Both the position numbers and the translations under genes were made by a program. From positions 2,604,001 to 2,668,000 of the forward strand of contig OZ246981.1 of the NCBI GenBank assembly GCA_965232455.1: DNA of 64,000 nucleotides, read 5' to 3'. The first letter of the stretch is position 1. Each line of letters begins with the position of its first letter. A model generated the notes under the pieces. That model made no database searches, was not told the DNA's origin, and was given only the letters and a program-made list of their open reading frames with translations. The stretch comes from JBFGFX01 sp965232455. Its GTDB lineage: Bacteria > Pseudomonadota > Gammaproteobacteria > Steroidobacterales > Woeseiaceae. Below, in pieces: positions 58,086-64,000 of the stretch.

Positions 58086-60455
58086 CTACTCCCGAGTTTT
58101 CAGTACCGAGATCAGATCGAGACGATCGACGCGCCGCTTCATCGCAAACCCCGAAACGCCGCTGGCGATGAGCAGGATGACGACGGCGACGCCGTACGTC
58201 GATGGCGCGATCGCAAGCGGAATGCGCATCAGCTCGGTCTGGAAACCGCTCGCATTCACGAACAACGCGGTGACCCCCCAGCCAAGCAGGCAACCGACGG
58301 GCAGCGCCAGACCGACGAGCAGCATCGTCTCCCCCAAAAGAATATAGAGCGCTTCGTAGCGCGAGAATCCCAGGACTCTCAGCGTGGCCAATTCCCGGCC
58401 GCGCTCCGACAGAGCAATGCGTTGAGCGTTGTAGGTCACGCCGAAGCCCAGCGCAAACGAGAACGCACTGAAGAAGCCCACGAAAATCATCAGCGATCTG
58501 GCCACGGTATCGTGAAAGTTCGCTACCGCGACGGACTTGAACGCAACGGTGGAAATCGCCGGCAGGTTCTTGAGCCGCGCGATGAGTTCGGGCTGCTCGG
58601 ACTCGTCGATCAACGCATTCACATACTGCGTGACGGGGCGATCGCCCATCAGGCGATTCAGGACCTCGATATCCACATAGGCGAGCATGCCGATGTAGGA
58701 ATCGTAGACCGCCGCAACCTGCATGTCCGGTTTTGGTCTGTGCCCCTCCAGAACCCGCACTTCTATCGAATCGCCGACGCCTAGCCGCAATTTCTCCGCC
58801 AGCCGGGAAGACAACACGACGCCGTCGGCCGGCACGGGCAAGGGACCGTTTTCCACGTCGTAGATACGCGTTAGGCGCGCATCCCGCTCAAGTCCCTGGA
58901 GCGTGCCCCGATGCGTGCGATGTTCGGAGACGAAATCCACCGGAACGATACGCATGGGCTCGACGGACAGCACGCCCGGCAAACGTTCGATGTCCTTGAG
59001 CACGGTCGACCCTTTCGGGTCACGGAAGCCGAGCGCCACGTCTTCCCGCTGCAATTCACCGAAATGCGACCGGGCGATTTCGTTCACCGCGTCGGTGAAC
59101 TGCAGGGACAGCACCATCATCGCAATCGCGCCCGCAAATCCGATCACCGTAAGCGCGGCGCGGCCGGGCCAGCGGGAAATCTGCCGCAGAATGATGCGCG
59201 TCGGCTCATCCAGTGACGACGTTACGCCGTGTGAGCCGCCGGCGCCTCGACGAAACGTCGGCGGAGGAGGAGGACGCATGGCGACAATGGGCGGCAGGCG
59301 AGCCGCACGCCGGACCGCGCGCGCCGTCGCCATTAGTCCCACCGCGAGGCTGACCAGCGCTCCGATGATGAACGCGGATGGACCCGGCCGGTAAATCAAC
59401 AGCGGAAAGTTCAGGTTTTCGGTATAACCGGCCGTGCTCAGTCGTCCCAGCACGGCGCCGAGCCCCCATCCGAGCAGAATGCCCAGCAACGTGATGGCGA
59501 TCACAAACTTTGCGTAGTGCCAGCCTATCTCGGCGTTACTGTAACCAAACGCTTTCATCAGACCGATTTCGCTGCGTTCCGTGGCAATCAGCCGCGTCAG
59601 CACCGTATTGGTGAGAAACGCCGCAACGACCAGGAAAATGGTCGGTAGAATGCGCGCCGACGTCTGGTTCTGGGCTAATTCGTTCTGCACGAACCAGTTC
59701 GAGATGTGGTCCTTGCGATCGATGGCGCCGACGCTGCCGTAAGGCGCGAGAAGCGCATCCAGCGCTTGAATCGTCTCGCGCGTATCCGTACCGCGCAGTA
59801 CCGTCAGCGACAGTTCGTTGAACGCGCCGTCGTAGTCGTAGGCGGCCTCGAGGGCTTTTTGCCCCATCCAGAGAATGCCGTACCGCTTTTTGTCCGGAAT
59901 CAGCGCAAACGGGTTCATGACGTAGATGAACTCGGGCGACGTGGCGGTGCCGACGATCCGCAGCCTGCGCTTGTTGTCGTTGATGATCGCCTGGATCGTG
60001 TCGCCGGGCGACAACCCGTGGGCTTCGGCGAACGATTCGTTGACCAGAACCTCGTCCGGGCGGCCCGGTTCGACGAGCCGCCCCTGCCGGAGCACCAGCC
60101 GGTTCAGATCCGGCTGCCTGCCCTCCGGCACGGACACCAAACGGCCCATCAGCGGTTCGGGAAAACCCTCGACATCGAGCACGGCCTGCATGGAAATGCG
60201 CAGCTCGCTTATCTGCACGCCTTCCAACGCGTTGATGCGCTCTTTCAGATGCCGGGGCGCGCGTTTGACCGTTGCGAATACGTGACCGAACCGATAGCGC
60301 TCGTAATACGTATCGGCGGTCACCCGCAGCGATTCGTGAGTCGACAGGGACATCACGAGCAACGCAATACCGCAGGCAATGACGAACGCAATGGAGACGA
60401 CCTGGCCTTTCAGCCGCCACAGGTCGCGAAGGAGCTTTTTGTCCGGCGCCCTCAT
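58086..60455 (-). CDS. ABC transporter permease, FtsX/MacB family (duplicated)
   Basis: 789 residues containing two FtsX-like units. Helix near the N-terminus (QVVSIAFVIACGIALLVMSL), a periplasmic MacB_PCD-like domain (~60-250), helices around LPTIFLVVAAFLTNTVLTRL and FVIAITLLGILLGWGLGAVL, then a second half with helix AALTVIGFAGAIAMMVLSLQ, another periplasmic domain and C-terminal helices (RSLMIFVGFFSAFSFALGFG; ETMLLVGLALPVGCLLGWGV). The FtsX motif ERSEIGLMKAFGYSNAEIGW and GRELATLRVLGFSRYEALYI are the coupling segments. Export of a lipid, peptide or drug is likely; the substrate is unknown. Confidence 0.88.
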   Translation of the reverse strand: MRAPDKKLLRDLWRLKGQVVSIAFVIACGIALLVMSLSTHESLRVTADTYYERYRFGHVFATVKRAPRHLKERINALEGVQISELRISMQAVLDVEGFPEPLMGRLVSVPEGRQPDLNRLVLRQGRLVEPGRPDEVLVNESFAEAHGLSPGDTIQAIINDNKRRLRIVGTATSPEFIYVMNPFALIPDKKRYGILWMGQKALEAAYDYDGAFNELSLTVLRGTDTRETIQALDALLAPYGSVGAIDRKDHISNWFVQNELAQNQTSARILPTIFLVVAAFLTNTVLTRLIATERSEIGLMKAFGYSNAEIGWHYAKFVIAITLLGILLGWGLGAVLGRLSTAGYTENLNFPLLIYRPGPSAFIIGALVSLAVGLMATARAVRRAARLPPIVAMRPPPPPTFRRGAGGSHGVTSSLDEPTRIILRQISRWPGRAALTVIGFAGAIAMMVLSLQFTDAVNEIARSHFGELQREDVALGFRDPKGSTVLKDIERLPGVLSVEPMRIVPVDFVSEHRTHRGTLQGLERDARLTRIYDVENGPLPVPADGVVLSSRLAEKLRLGVGDSIEVRVLEGHRPKPDMQVAAVYDSYIGMLAYVDIEVLNRLMGDRPVTQYVNALIDESEQPELIARLKNLPAISTVAFKSVAVANFHDTVARSLMIFVGFFSAFSFALGFGVTYNAQRIALSERGRELATLRVLGFSRYEALYILLGETMLLVGLALPVGCLLGWGVTALFVNASGFQTELMRIPLAIAPSTYGVAVVILLIASGVSGFAMKRRVDRLDLISVLKTRE

Positions 60456-60459
60456 TCTA

Positions 60460-61194
60460 TTACCAGGCCAGCGAGCGTGCCGCTCGGCGCTTGGAGTTCC
60501 GGCGGATGTCGGTTATCCGCCCGTCGCCAAGAGAGATGACTCGATCCGCCATGCCGGCCGTCACGGAGTTATGCGTGATAATCGCGGTGGTCGTGCCCAA
60601 TTCACGGTTCACGGTCTCAATCGCCTCGAGAACGACGATGCCGGTCTTGCTGTCCAGCGCGCCCGTCGGTTCGTCACAAAGCAGGATTGCCGGCTGTTTT
60701 GCGATGGCGCGCGCGATCGCGACGCGCTGCTGCTCACCGCCCGAAAGCTGCGACGGAAAGTGATCAATCCGCTCTCCGAGCCCAACGGTATTGAGCGCAT
60801 CAACCGGATCCAGCGGATTCCTGGCAATCTCGGTGACCAGCGCCACATTCTCCCGCGCGGTCAGGCTGGCGATCAGGTTATAGAACTGGAACACGAAACC
60901 AACGTAGTCACGCCGGTAGCGCGTTAACGCCGTCTCGTCGGACGCCGTGATATCACGTTCATCAAAATAGACGTGGCCGGACGTCGGCGTGTCCAGGCCG
61001 CCGAGAATGTTCAGGAGCGTCGATTTACCGCTGCCCGACGGACCGAGCAAAACGACCATCTCACCGGCATACAATTCGAGATCCACATCGCGCAGGGCGG
61101 TAACCTCAACTTCGCCGGAGGTATACACCTTGGTCAGCCCCTGCGCCCGCAGGGCCGCCCGGGCTGTGGGTCTCGTCGGACTCGTTGCCACCAT
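60460..61194 (-). CDS. ABC transporter ATP-binding protein, MacB/LolD-like
   Basis: 244 residues from the ATG at 61194. Walker A GPSGSGKS at residues 51-58, Q-loop QFYNLIASLTARENV, signature LSGGEQQRVAIARAIAKQPA, Walker B AILLCDEPTGALDSKTG and H-loop TAIITHNS are all intact. It powers the FtsX-type permease encoded five bases downstream, with the HlyD-type adaptor next. The frame extends to 61224 but this start is favoured by family alignment. About 155 bases separate it from the V-type ATPase operon upstream. Confidence 0.9.
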   Translation of the reverse strand: MVATSPTRPTARAALRAQGLTKVYTSGEVEVTALRDVDLELYAGEMVVLLGPSGSGKSTLLNILGGLDTPTSGHVYFDERDITASDETALTRYRRDYVGFVFQFYNLIASLTARENVALVTEIARNPLDPVDALNTVGLGERIDHFPSQLSGGEQQRVAIARAIAKQPAILLCDEPTGALDSKTGIVVLEAIETVNRELGTTTAIITHNSVTAGMADRVISLGDGRITDIRRNSKRRAARSLAW

Positions 61195-61349
61195 TTGATT
61201 CTTACCGTCGCGGGGAAACGACACTCACACCGACGGTCGTTTCGAGCTGTACCGCACGATAGTGTGCGAAGCCCCGCGCGCACTCCATACGTAGATCACA
61301 CAGCGTTCCGGGCCGGGCGGCGCGGCCGCGAGCCAGTTTGGGATAGGCT

Positions 61350-63245
61350 CTAGCCCGCTCCGCCGCCCGCTTTCTCCTCGGCCGGCACCGGCACGCGCAC
61401 GCTCTCGGCCAACGCATCCAGCTGGACGATCAGTTCCCCGAAACCGGGTGAGTCCCTGCGCGTGTAGTTCAGATTCCGGAACAACCCCGTAAGACGCGTG
61501 AAATACTCACGAGCCGCTTCCTTGTCGTCGAAACTGCAGTCCTGGGTGACGAGCGCGTACACGCGGGCGAACATTTGTCGTTGCCGGTCCATGTTGGTTG
61601 CCGTATCGACGTCGTCGAATGCGTCCTGCTGCAGATAGACCATGTCAACGAACTGCGCCTGTTGCAGGGTCACGAAGTCCTCGAGCGAAATGCCCTCCTC
61701 GCCGGTCACCTGCATCATCTGCATGACGGAATCCCCTCTACGCAGCAGCTCGAGTATCTCGGCCACGCGGTCGGTCCAACCGGCATCGATTTCGTTGTCG
61801 TACCAACTGGACAGCTGTTCCATGTATCGGGTCCAGGAAAGCAGCGGATCAACCGCCGGATAAAACCGCTTGTACGCACGATCGGCCGAGAGACCGAGAA
61901 ACGTCTTGACGGTCGCCAGCGTCGCCTGGGTCACCGGCTCCTCGAAGTTGCCGCCGGCCGGGGATACGGTGCCGATCATCGTCAGGCTGCCGGTGTGCCC
62001 ATCGTTGCACTTGACGACTCCCGCACGCTCGTAAACGCTGCGGATGTTCGAGTCGAGATAGGCGGGAAACGCTTCCTCACCGGGAATCTCCTCCATGCGT
62101 CCCGAAATCTCGCGAATAGCCTGTGCCCAACGCGACGTCGAGTCGGCCAGCAACAGAACGTCATGACCCATCTGCCGGTAGTATTCTCCGATCGTTACGC
62201 CGGTGTAAATCGACGCCTCGCGGGCGGAAACCGGCATCGATGAGGTGTTGCAAATGATGACGGTGCGATCCATCAACGAACCGCCGGTGTTCGGATCGCG
62301 CAGCTGCGGAAACTCGGTAATGGTCTCCACGACCTCACCGGCGCGCTCACCGCAGGCGACGATGATCACGATATCGACGGCCGAATACTTGGAGATGAGG
62401 TTCTGCAACACGGTCTTGCCGGCGCCGAACGGTCCAGGTATGCACGCCGTGCCGCCTCGCGCAATCGGGAAAAACGTGTCGATCAGCCGCTGTTGCGTGA
62501 TCAACGGCTGATCGGGATACAAGCGCTCGCTCCTGCGCGCGCGCAGCAGCCGCTCGGGCAGAGGCACCCGCACCGGCCATTGCTGCGCCAGGCTGAGCTC
62601 TCGTTCACGCCCATGACGGTCGCGAACGGCGGCAACCGGCATGTCGACGCTGACGTTGCCTTCCTGAACCCAGTCCAATTCGAGTTCGCCGGGTTCGTCG
62701 AACGGCACCATGATTTTGTGGTCGTAACGCCCCTCCTTGACCGTGCCGATGACGTCGCCTGCAACGAGCCGCGCGCCGTGTTCGACCCCCGGTATGAACG
62801 ACCACTGCTGCCGGGTGTCGAGCGCGTCTACCTGGGCGCCGCGAGGCAGGAAGAAGCCGTACTCGTTGGCCAGCTGTTCCAACGGGTTTTGCAGCCCGTC
62901 GTAAACCTGACCGAGCAGTCCGGGACCCAGGGTCGCGGACAGCATCCGCCCCGTCTGCAACACGTCGTCGCCGATACAAACACCGCGGGTGTCCTCGAAA
63001 ACCTGCGCAACCGCAGTGCCGCGGTCGACGCGCAGAATCTCGGCCTTGAGTTGCTCCCGCTCCTGGCCCGCCTGCGGCCGCGGGCAGACGTAAACGACTT
63101 CGTTCTTGATCAGCGGCATCGTCTCGTCACCGTCGTTCAGCGACTCGATGACGACCAGGTCGTCCTGAACGGCAATGACCCGGGCGCTCGCCCGATTCGT
63201 CCGCGGTCCGCGCCGGATGCTGCCTTTTTCCGCCGACGTGCTCAT
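61350..63245 (-). CDS. V-type ATPase subunit A
   Basis: 631 residues. N-terminal beta barrel, the long non-homologous insert typical of A subunits (residues ~115-200), P-loop GPFGAGKT near 270, GERAGEVVETITEFPQLRDP, ADSTSRWAQAIREISGRMEE and the Pro-rich VSPAGGNFEEPVTQAT. This is the catalytic subunit of a rotary V/A-type ATPase that couples ATP and ion (H+ or Na+) flow across the inner membrane. DUF2764 lies three bases upstream and a subunit-E-like end precedes that, as in Bacteroidetes-type operons. Unusually, subunit B does not follow; an unrelated ABC operon does. Confidence 0.92.
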   Translation of the reverse strand: MSTSAEKGSIRRGPRTNRASARVIAVQDDLVVIESLNDGDETMPLIKNEVVYVCPRPQAGQEREQLKAEILRVDRGTAVAQVFEDTRGVCIGDDVLQTGRMLSATLGPGLLGQVYDGLQNPLEQLANEYGFFLPRGAQVDALDTRQQWSFIPGVEHGARLVAGDVIGTVKEGRYDHKIMVPFDEPGELELDWVQEGNVSVDMPVAAVRDRHGRERELSLAQQWPVRVPLPERLLRARRSERLYPDQPLITQQRLIDTFFPIARGGTACIPGPFGAGKTVLQNLISKYSAVDIVIIVACGERAGEVVETITEFPQLRDPNTGGSLMDRTVIICNTSSMPVSAREASIYTGVTIGEYYRQMGHDVLLLADSTSRWAQAIREISGRMEEIPGEEAFPAYLDSNIRSVYERAGVVKCNDGHTGSLTMIGTVSPAGGNFEEPVTQATLATVKTFLGLSADRAYKRFYPAVDPLLSWTRYMEQLSSWYDNEIDAGWTDRVAEILELLRRGDSVMQMMQVTGEEGISLEDFVTLQQAQFVDMVYLQQDAFDDVDTATNMDRQRQMFARVYALVTQDCSFDDKEAAREYFTRLTGLFRNLNYTRRDSPGFGELIVQLDALAESVRVPVPAEEKAGGGAG

Positions 63246-63248
63246 CGA

Positions 63249-63929
63249 TCAGTGGTACAGGCGCCCGAACTCGCCAAGCCCCTCCTCCGCCAAACTCAGG
63301 ATACGATCTCTCGACGCGACTTCGTCGTAGTGCGTCCAGCGATCAATCAGGTCCCAGCGCAACACGTAGATCGCCACGGCCTCAAAATCGAAATAATGCC
63401 CCGCGCCCGCGCGCGACAGCTGACGCCACGCTCTGTCGAGAAACTGTCGCTCGAGGCCGAGCGCGTCGTCGTTGCGCATCAACTGCTCGGCGTCCGCCAC
63501 CCAGGGATACATATGCCCGAGTCCGAAGTCGGGCTCCGTCCAGTGGCGGCGGATGAAATCCGGCCAGCGGCCGAATCCCCACGGCCGTCGCGGGTCCGGC
63601 GGCGGCCGCCCCAGCTTGCGCATGCGCAACGCGGCGATCAGCGTGCGGGTTTCGAGCCGCGCCCGTACAACCTCGTTGAGCAGTGCGTTGTCGAGTTCGT
63701 CAATCAGCGCGTTGGCGCGACGCAGGAAATCGGCGTCCGTTTCGGCCAGCAGCAGCCGGCGCCACTGCAGCACGTCCTCGATCATTTGCAAGCTGCGGGC
63801 GTCATCCGGCCGCAACCAGGCAAGCCGTTTGTCGAGCTGAAAGCGGGACAAGGGTGTCTGGCGGGCCCCGAACAGCCTGCCGTGATACGGCAAACTCGTC
63901 ATCAGGGTTTCATAACGCGGCTCACCCAC
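63249..63929 (-). CDS. DUF2764 family protein, V-type ATPase operon
   Basis: 226 residues from a GTG at 63929 that overlaps the preceding stop codon by eight bases and has GGAGGG upstream. Features of DUF2764: MTSLPYHGRLFGARQTPLSR, LDELDNALLNEVVRARLETR, a central FGRWPDFIRRHWTEPDFGLG and a C-terminal FEAVAIYVLRWDLIDRWTHY. The family is found in V-type ATPase operons between the E and A genes and is thought to take the place of the peripheral-stalk or C-type subunit; its role is inferred from position. Three bases separate it from subunit A. Confidence 0.85.
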   Translation of the reverse strand: MGEPRYETLMTSLPYHGRLFGARQTPLSRFQLDKRLAWLRPDDARSLQMIEDVLQWRRLLLAETDADFLRRANALIDELDNALLNEVVRARLETRTLIAALRMRKLGRPPPDPRRPWGFGRWPDFIRRHWTEPDFGLGHMYPWVADAEQLMRNDDALGLERQFLDRAWRQLSRAGAGHYFDFEAVAIYVLRWDLIDRWTHYDEVASRDRILSLAEEGLGEFGRLYH

Positions 63930-64000
63930 GAACGATTCCCTCCAACAACGCACGAAAGCGCGGTTGGAGATGCTCCAGGAGGAGGGAGGTCACGGCGTCC
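63922..64000 (-). CDS. Probable V-type ATPase subunit E, C-terminal end (truncated by window)
   Basis: Only the last 25 codons are in the window, reading DAVTSLLLEHLQPRFRALLE then GIVRG and stop. The helical end and position before DUF2764 and A fit subunit E, the peripheral stalk, but identity rests mainly on operon order. The stop overlaps the DUF2764 start by eight bases. Confidence 0.5.
   Translation of the reverse strand, partial: DAVTSLLLEHLQPRFRALLEGIVRG

Noticed and set aside
56838..58784. 648-codon plus-strand open frame across the HlyD/permease genes
   Set aside because: Shadow of the adaptor and permease genes; no domain, no ribosome binding site.

Overview
The window looks like a chromosomal segment of a GC-rich, aerobic, heterotrophic gammaproteobacterium. 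The gene content (fused indolepyruvate oxidoreductase beside paaZ, DUF5916 outer-membrane protein, many exported peptidases, sodium-coupled transporters, a V-type ATPase operon of the E-DUF2764-A type) would suit an uncultured marine lineage such as Woeseiales. That placement is inference from gene content only; no rRNA or marker gene is present. I found no tRNA, rRNA, CRISPR array or transposase gene.

Layout. 1-4.9 kb: the 3' end of paaZ, an Lrp/AsnC regulator and a divergent fused indolepyruvate:ferredoxin oxidoreductase, together an aryl-pyruvate to phenylacetyl-CoA degradation module. 4.9-12.4 kb: a visibly more A/T-rich island of small orphan genes (membrane proteins, lipoproteins, secreted proteins, one two-TM potassium channel with a helical solenoid), almost all on the minus strand. 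They are separated by dispersed ~100-bp repeats that sit directly 3' of the genes, which resembles a cassette array; no integrase or canonical attC is visible. 12.4-16.8 kb: a GNAT acetyltransferase, an EamA transporter, a tandem HxlR-type regulator divergent from a glyoxalase-fold gene, and a metallo-beta-lactamase-fold hydrolase.

16.9-27.3 kb: gamma-glutamyltransferase lipoprotein, a DUF2341/DUF11 secreted protein, a YfcC-family carrier, a DUF502 membrane protein, an SH3/collagen-like/S74-chaperone protein, an MBL-fold lipoprotein and a TonB-dependent receptor. 27.7-32.4 kb: a tightly coupled operon of acetolactate-synthase-like enzyme, aldehyde dehydrogenase and NDH-2 fused to a cyclic-nucleotide-binding domain. 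32.4-42.1 kb: amino-acid and peptide catabolism (NSS transporter, periplasmic cyclophilin, D-amino-acid dehydrogenase, amidohydrolase, M14 carboxypeptidase, DmpA-type peptidase). 42.2-47.2 kb: a sodium:solute symporter with a CBM9-like partner, and a DUF5916 outer-membrane protein. 47.4-50 kb: an operon of BKACE, Asp/Glu racemase and D-cysteine desulfhydrase.

50.2-56.8 kb: exported proteins, including a TPR lipoprotein, an NHL propeller, a Tat-exported PLP aminotransferase and an alpha/beta-hydrolase that lacks its nucleophile serine. 56.9-61.2 kb: a MacAB/DevBCA-like ABC export operon. 61.3-64 kb: the 3' part of a V-type ATPase operon (E fragment, DUF2764, A) with no B subunit after A.

The common theme outside the island is import and breakdown of peptides, gamma-glutamyl compounds and amino acids (including several D-amino-acid enzymes), feeding 2-oxo acids into CoA-ester and aldehyde oxidation. 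The most unusual part is the repeat-punctuated island at 4.9-12.4 kb.
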